A DNA stretch of 64,000 nt from Bacillota bacterium (GTDB lineage Bacteria > Bacillota > Clostridia > Lachnospirales > Lachnospiraceae): the NCBI GenBank assembly GCA_023435895.1, contig JAEZLH010000019.1, positions 1 to 64,000 of the forward strand, written 5' to 3'. Positions 51,470 to 59,683 of the stretch are shown in pieces. A model generated the notes under the pieces. It saw nothing but the letters and a program-made list of their open reading frames with translations. It was not told where the DNA came from and did no database searches. The stretch's first letter is position 1, and every line of letters starts with the position of its first letter. A program made the position numbers and the translations under genes.

Positions 51470-51748
51470 ATGGTATTTGTAATGCCTACAGTAACAAGTA
51501 TTATCGTATGGGTAATTCTAGGCGCAATATCCGGATGGATTGCAAGTATGATTACCGGTAAAAATGAAGAAATGAAATTCGGAGCGAATCTGTTATTCGG
51601 TATCATCGGCGCATTTGTTGGTGGATGGCTGGCAAGCATCTTTGGACTGGCTCCCGCAACCGGATTAAATCTATGGAGCTTTATTGTAGCAATCGTAGGT
51701 GCCGTTATAGTACTTGGAATAGTCAGTCTTTTCAAGACTAGGGATTAA
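51470..51748 (+). CDS. GlsB/YeaQ/YmgE-family stress-response membrane protein
   Basis: 92 aa. Three hydrophobic helices with the transglycosylase-associated-protein pattern: IIVWVILGAISGWIASMITGK, FGANLLFGIIGAFVGGWLASIFG, LWSFIVAIVGAVIVLGIVSLF. GGAGC ribosome site. Function is not well defined. A long minus-strand frame covering both this and the previous gene is a shadow. Confidence 0.85.
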   Translation: MVFVMPTVTSIIVWVILGAISGWIASMITGKNEEMKFGANLLFGIIGAFVGGWLASIFGLAPATGLNLWSFIVAIVGAVIVLGIVSLFKTRD

Positions 51749-51762
51749 AGAAATACTTTAAA

Positions 51763-51801
51763 AAAGTGCGATGAATGTATGGTTATTCATCGCATTTTTT
51801 T
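51763..51801 (+). terminator. rho-independent terminator
   Basis: GTGCGATGAAT pairs with ATTCATCGCAT, followed by seven T. It ends the CsbD-GlsB transcript. Confidence 0.9.
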
Positions 51802-51844
51802 GTATAATTATTACAAGCCATTTAAGAAAGAAAGTTTATTGAAT

Positions 51845-52035
51845 TTGAATGTTTTCAATTTGCCAAAAGAAAAGCTGAATTATTTGAATAGTTTAAGTAT
51901 GCCAAGAGAAAAGCTGAATTATTTGAATAGTATAAGTTTGTCGAGAGAAAAGCTGAATTATCTTGAATAGTTTAAGTATGCAAACGGAAAAGCTGATTTA
52001 TCTTGAATGGTTTTCAATGGAACCTGAAGAAAAGG
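51845..52035 (+). repeat. 39-bp tandem repeat, about five copies
   Basis: Units begin at 51845, 51884, 51923, 51963 and 52003. Copies 1-3 are in one frame and would encode L-N-S-L-S-M-P-R-E-K-L-N-Y; an extra base after copy 3 breaks the frame and the last copy is partial. No good start codon and no ribosome site, so it is probably not translated. It abuts the ribosome site of the next gene. Confidence 0.85.
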
Positions 52036-52056
52036 ACTGTTAAAGGAGGTAATGGG

Positions 52057-52698
52057 ATGGAGAACAGAGCAATAAAAATTTTGTCACCGGTGAATAAGAA
52101 GATTGCAATTAAAGTGATTTCCGGTCATTTTGCAACCAGTAGTTCTCACGTAAATCTGTACATTGATTTGACAACCATGAAGACACGGCAAAGTGAGGCG
52201 ATGGAAGCGGCCAAATTCTTAGCCAAACAGTATATGGTGAATACCCTAGTGGATACGATTGTCTGCCTTGATGGATGCGAGGTGATCGGAGCCTTTCTCG
52301 CTCAAGAGTTGTCGCTTGCAGGAATTATGTCCATGAATGCTCATCAAACGATTTATATCATTACACCTGAGTTCAATACGCATGGTCAGATGATTTTCAA
52401 AGAAAATTATCAGCCTTTGGTGAACTCCAAGAATATCCTTCTTCTGTCCGGCTCTACGACAACAGGAGATACCTTAAGAAGGAGTATAGAATGCATTCAG
52501 TATTATGGAGGCATTGTGCAGGGCATCAGTTCCATATTCAGTGCCGTTGATTACATAGACAAAATACCGGTGAATGCCATTTATAGATCCAAAGATCTCC
52601 CTGATTATCACAGCTATGCGGTAAATGAATGCCCTTTGTGTAGAGAAAAGCATCATTTGGAAGCAATCGTTGACGGTAACGGATACATTCGTCTATAG
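52057..52698 (+). CDS. orotate phosphoribosyltransferase-like protein
   Basis: 213 aa from the ATG at 52057 (AAAGGAGGTAATGGG upstream). A phosphoribosyltransferase fold is suggested by TRQSEAMEAAKFLAKQY, TIVCLDGCEVIGAFLAQEL and the PRPP-loop position NILLLSGSTTTGDTLRRSIECIQYYGG (residues about 129-155). The two acidic residues that normally precede TTG in this loop are replaced by Ser-Gly. A C-terminal CPLC motif (ECPLCREKHHLEAI) looks like half a zinc knuckle. It may be a divergent enzyme or a regulator using the fold; it is not next to pyrimidine genes. Confidence 0.7.
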   Translation: MENRAIKILSPVNKKIAIKVISGHFATSSSHVNLYIDLTTMKTRQSEAMEAAKFLAKQYMVNTLVDTIVCLDGCEVIGAFLAQELSLAGIMSMNAHQTIYIITPEFNTHGQMIFKENYQPLVNSKNILLLSGSTTTGDTLRRSIECIQYYGGIVQGISSIFSAVDYIDKIPVNAIYRSKDLPDYHSYAVNECPLCREKHHLEAIVDGNGYIRL

Positions 52699-52731
52699 GG
52701 GATATCATTTAATGGAGGAGGTAGTTATAGA

Positions 52732-53178
52732 ATGCACCAGAAAAGAACTATCAGTAGTTTAATAGGTCCAATTATAATTATAATAGTCCTCTTTAGTATT
52801 ATATATATTATAGGTCATAGTATTATTCTTAAGAATCATGATATAAAGTTATGGAAGGAATTTAGAAATAACTTGAATTCTGATGAAATCTTGAAAGTTG
52901 AGTTTTTTGGTACAAAAAGTCTTACTCTACGGGACAAAGATAAGAATGCATTTATTGATACTTTAAAAAAGTCAACTTTTTATAAGAGTAATCGAGAACG
53001 GAATGGTTCTACAGGGGTGGTAATTGTACTTCATTATACTAATGGAAGCGAATTTAGTTTCAGTTGTCAAGGAGGGAATCACTTTGAACTTAGTTATAAG
53101 GACTTACAATTTTTAATAAAGAATAAAGAAATAACAAAGTTGATGGATGAGAACGGTATTAATTGGTATGACACTTAA
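52732..53178 (+). CDS. hypothetical protein with N-terminal membrane anchor
   Basis: 148 aa. One N-terminal helix (LIGPIIIIIVLFSIIYIIGHSII) followed by about 115 residues outside with a beta-rich pattern (ILKVEFFGTKSLTLRDKDKNAFIDTLKKS, VIVLHYTNGSEFSFSCQGG). GGAGGAGGT upstream. Resembles the many short anchored proteins of clostridia; I cannot name the family. It starts 33 nt after the previous gene and may share its transcript. Confidence 0.65.
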   Translation: MHQKRTISSLIGPIIIIIVLFSIIYIIGHSIILKNHDIKLWKEFRNNLNSDEILKVEFFGTKSLTLRDKDKNAFIDTLKKSTFYKSNRERNGSTGVVIVLHYTNGSEFSFSCQGGNHFELSYKDLQFLIKNKEITKLMDENGINWYDT

Positions 53179-53315
53179 AATTATAATCGATATTCTATTT
53201 GGCTTAGTTGTACAAGTTATCAATCATGTAGCAATTAAAAGATTCTCATGAATAAATACGCAATTAATTGCGAAAGAAGGTAAACTAAGCCAATGGAGTA
53301 TCGTACTACCATTAC

Positions 53316-54251
53316 CTACATAAATTTTTTCTTCTTAAAGAAGAGCAAACAGATTGCAGCCACAATCACGCATAGAGTTATTACGAATAGGTAACCGTAT
53401 CGCCAGGTGATTTCCGGCATGGAAGTAAAGTTCATGCCATACCAACCTACAATAAGAGTCAATGGTAGAAAAACTGTGGTTACTACAGTGAATATTTTCA
53501 TAATACGATTCAGGTCATATTCCAGCTGGGCGTGATAAGCTTCTCTTACATGTACGCTGTATTCCTGAAGCATGCGGGTGTTGCTACTCAAACGTTCTGC
53601 ACGGCTGGCAAATACCTTAAAGTAATGAAGATTGGCTTCTTCAAAGATATCAATTGCATTCTCCTCAAGCTCTTCCCCAATGTCTATGAATTGCTGAAAA
53701 TAGTTATCCATCAGCATAAGCTTTTTTCGAATTTCTGTAATAGAGTGAGTAAAATTCTTTTCTAATTTCAGGTCATTAATTTTATCTTCGTAGGTGCTGA
53801 TTTCATCTTCTATTTTCTCCAGTATGGAGTAGTCCTCACTAATAAAGCGCTCCAGCATTACAAAGAGCAAGCGTTCCTGTGTCATTTTGTTCAGGTTCAG
53901 ATCATACAGGATTTCTTCCAGCTTAACTTTAGAGCTTTTGTCACGGTCTTCGATCATAACAAAAATAATAAGATTCTTTTTAATATAAAGTCCCAAACGG
54001 TCTTGAAGCCTTATGATTTGCCTAGGATTAATCGCAATAATTACGCCAAACAGGTAGTCGTAATAGGAGTTTAACGTGCCGTGAATATGGCGGCCGCCAT
54101 TTTTGCATTCCGCAATGGTAATATAGGAGAACCCAAATTGTTCGTAACATTCCTCCAACTCTTCCAATTCAATTAAGCCAACAGTAAGCACATCGGGATT
54201 GATTTTGTGATAGGGTATTTCTTTGATTTCATCCTTGATCTGGTAGAACAT
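53316..54251 (-). CDS. corA: CorA-family divalent cation transporter
   Basis: 311 aa. A soluble N-terminal funnel of about 240 residues ends in a long helix (LSSNTRMLQEYSVHVREAYHAQLEYDLNRIMKIFTVVTTVFLPLTLIVGWYGMNF). The GMN signature lies at the end of the first membrane helix, and the second helix plus a basic C-terminus (FFKKKKFM) complete the fold. The pore motif is YGMNF, with MPE in the loop. Transports Mg2+ (or Co2+/Ni2+). Single gene; no M-box riboswitch seen upstream (54252-54618 holds no gene). Confidence 0.92.
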   Translation of the reverse strand: MFYQIKDEIKEIPYHKINPDVLTVGLIELEELEECYEQFGFSYITIAECKNGGRHIHGTLNSYYDYLFGVIIAINPRQIIRLQDRLGLYIKKNLIIFVMIEDRDKSSKVKLEEILYDLNLNKMTQERLLFVMLERFISEDYSILEKIEDEISTYEDKINDLKLEKNFTHSITEIRKKLMLMDNYFQQFIDIGEELEENAIDIFEEANLHYFKVFASRAERLSSNTRMLQEYSVHVREAYHAQLEYDLNRIMKIFTVVTTVFLPLTLIVGWYGMNFTSMPEITWRYGYLFVITLCVIVAAICLLFFKKKKFM

Positions 54252-54618
54252 AATCTGCTCCCTTCCAATAAATTAAACAGTTAAAATCTATTATATCCAT
54301 AGATTTTTATTGATAACCACGGCATTCAATTCTTTGCTCTATCCATATTATACCTGCTGTTTCGGTTTGTAAATACTTAAGTGACATCCTTAACAAAACC
54401 TTAATTGCATCCTTAGTAGGTACAGATTTAATGCTTTATAACGTTAGTGATAAATACAAGTTACGGGGAAGCCGGAATGATTTGTTTCGGTATAATTTTG
54501 ATGATTTAATTTCACAATGACTTTAATCACAGTACTACTGATGTATTCCCGTGCATACAATGTAACAACAACGATAATAAGGGGGAATGCGTTCTACGGA
54601 CGTTGGAACGCAGACACT

Positions 54619-54777
54619 ATGAAAGGCTATATAGAGGAACGAGCGGTTGAAATTGCGAATTTTATTATTGAAAATAATGCTACTGTGAGACAGACCGCAA
54701 AGCAGTTCGGCATTTCGAAGTCAACCGTACATACGGATGTAACAAAATGGAACACTAATAAGATGGTGATTTCATAA
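54619..54777 (+). pseudogene. C-terminally truncated SpoIIID-like regulator
   Basis: 52 codons reading MKGYIEERAVEIANFIIENN then ATVRQTAKQFGISKSTVHTDVT, which follows sporulation regulator SpoIIID through its helix-turn-helix, then KWNTNKMVIS and a stop. The normal protein has about 30 more residues including a basic second DNA-binding helix, which are missing. The upstream ribosome site is poor. Probably a decayed paralogue; it still supports a spore-forming ancestry. It could make a small dominant form if translated. Confidence 0.65.
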
Positions 54778-55537
54778 CGTGAGGTCAACTTATATGGGAA
54801 TAATTGTTTATAGTATCCTATACCCATATGTCTGAGGTAAGTGCAAGGGTGTAATGAGTTTGTCATGGTGTACCAAAGACCTAAGCGAAGATTATTCATT
54901 AAAGGTATTTGAATAATTAATACCATGTATTTTTTGCTGGTGCCAGATATGAGTAGCATTTTCAAATATTTATAAGTCACCCACATAAGGTAAAAGTAAA
55001 TACTAAAAGATATATTTTATTTTAATATTTGATAAATTTCATTACTAACTTACAGCGTTTTTGAACCTTATAAGAAGAGGATTGTCTTACTTTATATATG
55101 ACCTTTCGAGGAAGACCAATATTTCTTGCTGTGAATGCATTCAGGTCAGGTATTTGTACAATGTACGCATTGAACGCTGAAATTCTTTTTCATGATGAGC
55201 AAAGATGTGTGCAATGTAATGCCCGCTTTAATGAGAGGGGAAACCAATTGATCCAATGCCTACATATCTTCTGAAATGTATGTATTTTAATATGGTATTT
55301 TAATATTTTAGTTTCATAACATCATATCATGAATAATTTTGTATTTTATATCAAAAAATGTCAAATTTTTAATTGACAATTATATGTATATAATACATTA
55401 TATTTCTAATAGAAAATTTTGCCATTAAATTTCTAGTACTATTAAATCCGGAGGAAATACATAAATTAATTTTCTATTAAAAACAAAAGATTAATTCATC
55501 TGGATTAAATTATAGTAATCTTAATAAAAAGGGGAAA
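54778..55537. other. 760-bp gene-free stretch
   Basis: No frame with a ribosome site and sensible composition. A short plus-strand stretch near 55190-55260 reads CVQCNARFNERGNQLIQC, which could be the remains of a zinc-ribbon protein, but I cannot place it. A -10-like A+T-rich region lies at 55380-55530. Confidence 0.4.
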
Positions 55538-56032
55538 GTGTATGAGCAGCTTACAAAACAAAAATTACCAAATGTGAAAAAGGGAACAACTGAACCTGAC
55601 ATGACGACAGCTGCTGAACCTGAAATATTAACAATGGGTGTTGTTTTTTATCAAAACAATACAGATGAAACAGTTTTAGAAGGTAATATACCTAATATTG
55701 ATCTCTCGATTGACTATACAGGAAATGTTGTAGGTGTTTCGGGTGAGTGGTATAATATTACATCAAGAAACGAAGTAGATACAATTTCAACAGATTCAGT
55801 GATAGAAAGAATAAAAAGCACAGATAATAGAACATATTTAACAGAAAATATACTAGAAGATGATGATTTTGCAGTTAATGACCTGGAAGTTGTGTATTAC
55901 TGCAATTCGTCCATTAAAAATGGCGATGTTATATTACCTCATTTCAAGTTAAAAGGTAAAAATAAATTAAATCAAGACGCATCTATTACTGTTTGTGCGG
56001 TTGATTCTGAACAACTAAATATTGTTGATTGA
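55538..56032 (+). CDS. hypothetical protein with doubtful start
   Basis: Up to 164 codons from a GTG at 55538. Content: acidic, Thr-rich N-terminus, then LTMGVVFYQNNTDETVLEGNIPNIDLSIDYTGNVVGVSGEWYNIT and LEVVYYCNSSIKNGDVILPHFKLKGKN, a beta-rich soluble domain. The ribosome site AAGGGGAA is best placed for an ATG at 55542 in another frame, which gives only 11 codons, so the gene may have lost its original start or signal peptide by frameshift. It is followed 35 nt later by a lipoprotein gene. No family recognised. Confidence 0.45.
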   Translation: MYEQLTKQKLPNVKKGTTEPDMTTAAEPEILTMGVVFYQNNTDETVLEGNIPNIDLSIDYTGNVVGVSGEWYNITSRNEVDTISTDSVIERIKSTDNRTYLTENILEDDDFAVNDLEVVYYCNSSIKNGDVILPHFKLKGKNKLNQDASITVCAVDSEQLNIVD

Positions 56033-56067
56033 AATTTTATAAAATATCTATATAGAGGAGAGCTTAA

Positions 56068-56466
56068 ATGAAGGTTAAACTAACAATTATATTTATATTA
56101 GTGTTTCTTTCTTTTACAGGGTGTTCAAAATCAAATCAGTGGGGTTTTAACAAAAATGATATCGAATCTATTCTTGTATATGATATTCAAAATCCAAATA
56201 GCAATGTTTCATTTGAACTTTCCGATGCACAGTCAAATGAAATCATAAATATGCTATTAGATCTAAAGCTATTAAATTATAGTGATTTTGACCCTCCTAC
56301 ATCGACCTATCGAATTGATATAAAATTAAAAAATAACACAGAGAAGCACAATGTTTATCTTTGTAAAGGCGAAGATTACTTTATATATTCCGACAATAAT
56401 GATAAACAGTATCTTCTGAAAAGTTCTAGTTTTATTGATTACATTACCAATATTGTCGATAAATAA
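56068..56466 (+). CDS. small hypothetical lipoprotein
   Basis: 132 aa. Signal MKVKLTIIFILVFLSFTGCS with lipobox FTGC at residues 16-19, then a soluble domain of about 110 residues (IESILVYDIQNPNSNVSFELSDAQSNEIINMLLDLK, TSTYRIDIKLKNNTEKHNVYLCKGEDYFIYS) of the type seen in clostridial accessory lipoproteins. AGAGGAGAGC upstream. No family recognised. It ends at a hairpin terminator. Confidence 0.7.
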   Translation: MKVKLTIIFILVFLSFTGCSKSNQWGFNKNDIESILVYDIQNPNSNVSFELSDAQSNEIINMLLDLKLLNYSDFDPPTSTYRIDIKLKNNTEKHNVYLCKGEDYFIYSDNNDKQYLLKSSSFIDYITNIVDK

Positions 56467-56503
56467 CAAAACATTATTTCGCACTTGGATAGTGGAGCCC
56501 GGT

Positions 56504-56545
56504 GAAAAAGGGATATTCGGTAGTAAATGATATCCCTTTTCTGTT
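56504..56545 (+). terminator. rho-independent terminator
   Basis: GAAAAAGGGATAT pairs with ATATCCCTTTTC across a 13-nt loop, 40 bp after the lipoprotein stop. Confidence 0.7.
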
Positions 56546-56601
56546 GCATTTTATTTTAAATTGTAATAATGGACAGAGATTACTTGAAAGCCCAAGCTTT
56601 C

Positions 56602-56844
56602 CTATCGCTTAATTTCTTTTTTCTTGTCATTCACAGAGCATGCAGCATATACTCTATCAAACTCGTCATAGATCTTTTCAAATGCCATATAGATTTGCAA
56701 TTTATCTAGAACTCCTCTATACAACTTTAGCCCAGTACTGTAACTCATCCTTTCAAATGGAAAAACAGCAGACTTTAAATTGGAATCTGCATTTATAATA
56801 GATTTTGCATTCATACCGCTAGAAGCCATTTTATTTATAGCCAT
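56602..56844 (-). CDS. small hypothetical protein
   Basis: 80 aa, MAINKMASSGMNAKSIINADSNLK... then SYSTGLKLYRGVLDKLQIYMAFEKIYDEFDRVYAACSVNDKKKEIKR, predicted helical with a basic end. The upstream ribosome site is weak. A 41-codon frame with a TTG start (56974-56849, ending YKYYTDMQESFELNRNI) lies just before it and may be its translational neighbour. It belongs to a run of minus-strand small genes that look like leftovers of a mobile element. Confidence 0.45.
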   Translation of the reverse strand: MAINKMASSGMNAKSIINADSNLKSAVFPFERMSYSTGLKLYRGVLDKLQIYMAFEKIYDEFDRVYAACSVNDKKKEIKR

Positions 56845-56955
56845 GTCTATATATTCCTATTGAGCTCGAAAGATTCTTGCATGTCTGTATAATATTTGTA
56901 CACCGATTCATATTCGTCAAAAAGTTCACCAAAATCCGCTTCGATACCTATTGAT

Positions 56956-57159
56956 TTAAGGTGGATCCTCAACACTTTTATATCCCTTAAAGTATTCACT
57001 TACAGGGATATCTTCTGGTCTTCTTGAATCCCAGTGACGTTGCTCTTTTTTCTTCTGTGCCATCATATACAAGTCATCTTCATGAAGAAATATTGCAACC
57101 TCCTCTGAGACAAGGACCTTTTGTTCATAGTACTCAATATCAACTAACTTTTCGCTCAT
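56956..57159 (-). CDS. small protein resembling the N-terminus of an element-borne sigma-70-like regulator
   Basis: 67 aa from the ATG at 57159 (GGGAGAATGTGT upstream). SEKLVDIEYYEQKVLVSEEVAIFLHEDDLYMMAQKKKEQRHWDSRR resembles the V.DEV...L...R..E....RR.DRR segment at the start of the short sigma-like regulators carried by clostridial conjugative elements. The downstream helix-turn-helix part is missing and the protein ends PVSEYFKGYKSVEDPP. A truncated or specialised relative. Confidence 0.45.
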   Translation of the reverse strand: MSEKLVDIEYYEQKVLVSEEVAIFLHEDDLYMMAQKKKEQRHWDSRRPEDIPVSEYFKGYKSVEDPP

Positions 57160-57192
57160 ACACATTCTCCCATAGAGGGAAGCTCCCTCTTG

Positions 57193-57369
57193 AAGGAACA
57201 GTATCAAAACAAGCAGTTTAAGATTGTTTCCAATAATTTAAGCAAGGGTGACAGACTTGAGACGATCTTAGAGCGAACTTTCAAGGATATGGAACAACTT
57301 CTAACACTTGAAGGAATAAACAACGTGAATTTAAAGCAGGTAATACAGAAAATTCTTCCTCCTACATAG
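57193..57369 (+). pseudogene. C-terminal gene fragment, unidentified
   Basis: A plus-strand open frame without a usable start: LKEQYQNKQFKIVSNNLSKG then DRLETILERTFKDMEQLLTLEGINNVNLKQVIQKILPPT and a stop at 57369. Codon use is coding-like. It looks like the tail of a longer, lost gene; its end overlaps the end of the convergent PucR-family gene by 8 bp. Confidence 0.35.
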
Positions 57370-58480
57370 ACAAATACTCCTTAATATAATACGCCAGCAG
57401 CAAATCAAATTTGACAGAGGAATTATCAAGCTCCGTCCCCAGCAAATCCTTTATTTTACGAATCCGATATACGATGGTATTCCTGTGGGTATACATCCTG
57501 GAGGCTGCTTCAATCAGGTTACAGTCTGACAACAGGAAGATACGAAGCGTATTCACGTAATCCGTATCATGTTCCATATCATGTTTTTCTAATATTCCAA
57601 GATTTCTGGAGTAGATTTTCTCAAGTAAATCAGGATCGGAATTGCAAAAAAGTAGCTGAAATACTCCCATTTCATCAAAAATAACATAGGAACGATTCCA
57701 AAGCTCCGCACTAGCCAAAGAAAAGCAAGCGCGTTTAAAGCTCTGCCCAATTTGGGTGATGGTATGGATGATATCACTGACCCCAAGGATGATACTGTCA
57801 CAATAGCAAATAATCTCAAGAATCCTTTTAAAGGGCAATAGTTCCGGGGTGCATTGATAGATTAATATCTGCATATTGTCATAGGGAAAGAGATGGTATT
57901 TGAGTCCAAAGCTGTTTAGGGGAGAACTGATAATGGTTGAATCATGGAGATTACGAATAACAATAACGCGGTAATCCCCAAGGGTTGAAAACCCGAATTG
58001 ATTTAAGGTGCGAATAATATTCTCGGGAATACTATCTTGAAATAATGCACTCTGAAAAGCTGCACTGAGACGGTCGGAACGTTGATTGTCCATCAACAAA
58101 GAGGTGCAATAGTCCTGCATAATCTCCACAAGGTGAATCTCCCAGGGCATGGTAAGGAGAGGAATTTTATTGATATCACAAAATTCCACGATCTGGGGTG
58201 TAATATCCTCGGGTTGAAGGTACTTACCCACATTAATTAGGATTGCACTGCAATTTTTCATAGCAAGATCACGAATAAAATCCATAAGTTCTACCCCGTT
58301 ACTTCGAAACAGTCCGGTGGTGATAGCCAACTCGCCTCCTTTTAAGAAGCTGATGTTTTGGATATCCTCCGCCAGATAGATCCAGGAAACTGTATTGTTC
58401 ATCCCTTTCTCCCCGGATAATAGAGAGAGACGGTACTTGGATTTGGTGGATTCAAATAAGGATTTTACTTGGGTTTTCAT
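57362..58480 (-). CDS. PucR-family transcriptional regulator
   Basis: 372 aa from the ATG at 58480 (GAAAGGAGAACC upstream); an earlier in-frame ATG lacks a ribosome site. The N-terminal PucR domain covers about residues 1-115 (SLLSGEKGMNNTVSWIYLAEDIQNISFLKGGELAITTGL). A GGDEF-like middle region is followed by the C-terminal PucR/CdaR HTH (LRIFLLSDCNLIEAASRMYTHRNTIVYRIRKIKDLLG). The family controls purine, GABA or other nitrogen-compound catabolism. It is divergent from the kinase-like/ABC/aminotransferase genes, which are its probable targets. Confidence 0.92.
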   Translation of the reverse strand: MKTQVKSLFESTKSKYRLSLLSGEKGMNNTVSWIYLAEDIQNISFLKGGELAITTGLFRSNGVELMDFIRDLAMKNCSAILINVGKYLQPEDITPQIVEFCDINKIPLLTMPWEIHLVEIMQDYCTSLLMDNQRSDRLSAAFQSALFQDSIPENIIRTLNQFGFSTLGDYRVIVIRNLHDSTIISSPLNSFGLKYHLFPYDNMQILIYQCTPELLPFKRILEIICYCDSIILGVSDIIHTITQIGQSFKRACFSLASAELWNRSYVIFDEMGVFQLLFCNSDPDLLEKIYSRNLGILEKHDMEHDTDYVNTLRIFLLSDCNLIEAASRMYTHRNTIVYRIRKIKDLLGTELDNSSVKFDLLLAYYIKEYLSM

Positions 58481-58793
58481 GCTAGGGTTCTCCTTTCCTA
58501 GGGCTATAATTTCAGAACCAATAATATTGAACAATGATCAATTTTGATTACGATATCAAATACTATGAATAAGGCGTCAAAAGGTCTCTTTATACTATGG
58601 CAATGGTAATCGCACAAAGTCAAAAGATTCCTGATTCAAGGATAAGGGAATAAGATGTTCTAATTATCTAGTAATTCGTTGTACATATCATAAAACATTC
58701 TATCACAACCACAGTTGTATGAAAAGAACAAACAGATTATATAATTAGTTGATACTATTTTTGAAACAGCCTGTCTACAGCTGTTTTGTCTTT

Positions 58794-58823
58794 GGTGTTT
58801 GTACGCAAAGTACAACGGACACC
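58794..58823 (+). promoter_or_regulatory. inverted repeat in the pucR-divergent intergenic region
   Basis: TTGTAC-N5-GTACAA (58799-58815) is a perfect inverted repeat inside a longer GGTGT...ACACC symmetry. A second perfect repeat, CAAATAC-N7-GTATTTG, lies at 58887-58907. Both are in the 491-bp region between the divergent regulator and its neighbour, so either may be a PucR operator. Confidence 0.45.
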
Positions 58824-58971
58824 TTAAATCTTCGTTATAAAAGTCCATTGAAATATATTCCCATATTACTTATAATTTTCTCATACCAAATACGGCTTCT
58901 GTATTTGTGGAATCAGGGATACATAAGAACCTCGGGATAAGAGATTATTCATATTTGAAGGAGGAGATGGA

Positions 58972-59571
58972 ATGAGTGACAAATTTGTCGTTACCATAGC
59001 AAGGCAGTTCGGAAGCTTAGGGCGACCCATAGCACGTAAAGTCAGTGAGATGATTGGGATTGAATATTATGATCGTGAAATTGTAGATATGGCAGCTAAA
59101 AAATTGGAGCTTCCTGTTTCGGCAATCAGTGATAATGAGGAGATTGCAAAGTCAGCCTTTTTTAATATGAGCTATCCCCTCGGAATGGGAACAACCACGA
59201 TACAGGATACCATTTTTTCTACTCAGAAGAAGATTATACTTGATTTGGCAGAGAAGGAATCCTGTATCATCGTTGGACGGTGTGCGGATTATATTCTAAA
59301 TGACCATAAGAATATAATCAAAATATTTATCTATGCACCTTATACGGAACGTCTTCGCAACTGTGTGGAAAGCCTGAATATGCAGCCGGACGAAGCAAAG
59401 AAGATGATTGCAGACGTGGATAAAGCCAGGGAAGCATACCACAGACATTATTGTGGCTTCTCCATGTCAGATAAGGATTATAAGCATATTATGTTAGACT
59501 CCAGCTTACTGGGAGTGGACGGAACCTGTGAGGTACTGGTTCAGATGATTAAGAAGAGATTTCAATTATAA
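58972..59571 (+). CDS. cytidylate-kinase-like family protein
   Basis: 199 aa. VVTIARQFGSLGRPIARKVSEMIGIEYYDREIVDMAAKK is the cytidylate-kinase-like N-terminus with a P-loop variant (RQFGSLGRPIA), then CIIVGRCADYIL and FIYAPYTERLRN, and YHRHYCGF near the end. Family members occur beside transport and regulatory genes in clostridia; their substrate is not established. GGAGGAG upstream. It is first in the unit but followed by a terminator hairpin, so expression of the ABC genes may be uncoupled from it. Confidence 0.85.
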   Translation: MSDKFVVTIARQFGSLGRPIARKVSEMIGIEYYDREIVDMAAKKLELPVSAISDNEEIAKSAFFNMSYPLGMGTTTIQDTIFSTQKKIILDLAEKESCIIVGRCADYILNDHKNIIKIFIYAPYTERLRNCVESLNMQPDEAKKMIADVDKAREAYHRHYCGFSMSDKDYKHIMLDSSLLGVDGTCEVLVQMIKKRFQL

Positions 59572-59598
59572 AAATAGATATTGTTTTCCTATAAAGCG

Positions 59599-59640
59599 AC
59601 GGAGCCTTCAGCGATTGAACGGCTCCGTTTTGTATTTCTT
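59599..59640 (+). terminator. rho-independent terminator
   Basis: ACGGAGCC pairs with GGCTCCGT, followed by TTTGTATTTCTTTTATTT. It lies between the kinase-like and ABC ATPase genes, so it is a terminator or partial attenuator. Confidence 0.75.
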
Positions 59641-59683
59641 TTATTTGATATCAATTTGGGAAGAGGAGAAAGAAGGTGTAATT

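Noticed and set aside
51196..51735. 179-codon minus-strand frame opposite the CsbD and GlsB genes
   Set aside because: The plus-strand genes have strong ribosome sites, recognisable families and a terminator; the minus frame is their shadow.
51779..51970. 63-codon frame over the 39-bp tandem repeat
   Set aside because: Begins inside a terminator and has no ribosome site; the frame breaks after the third unit. Repeats have no spacers, so it is not a CRISPR array either.
54778..55537. Possible zinc-ribbon protein fragment
   Set aside because: One short stretch with two Cys pairs but no start, no consistent frame and no family I could name.
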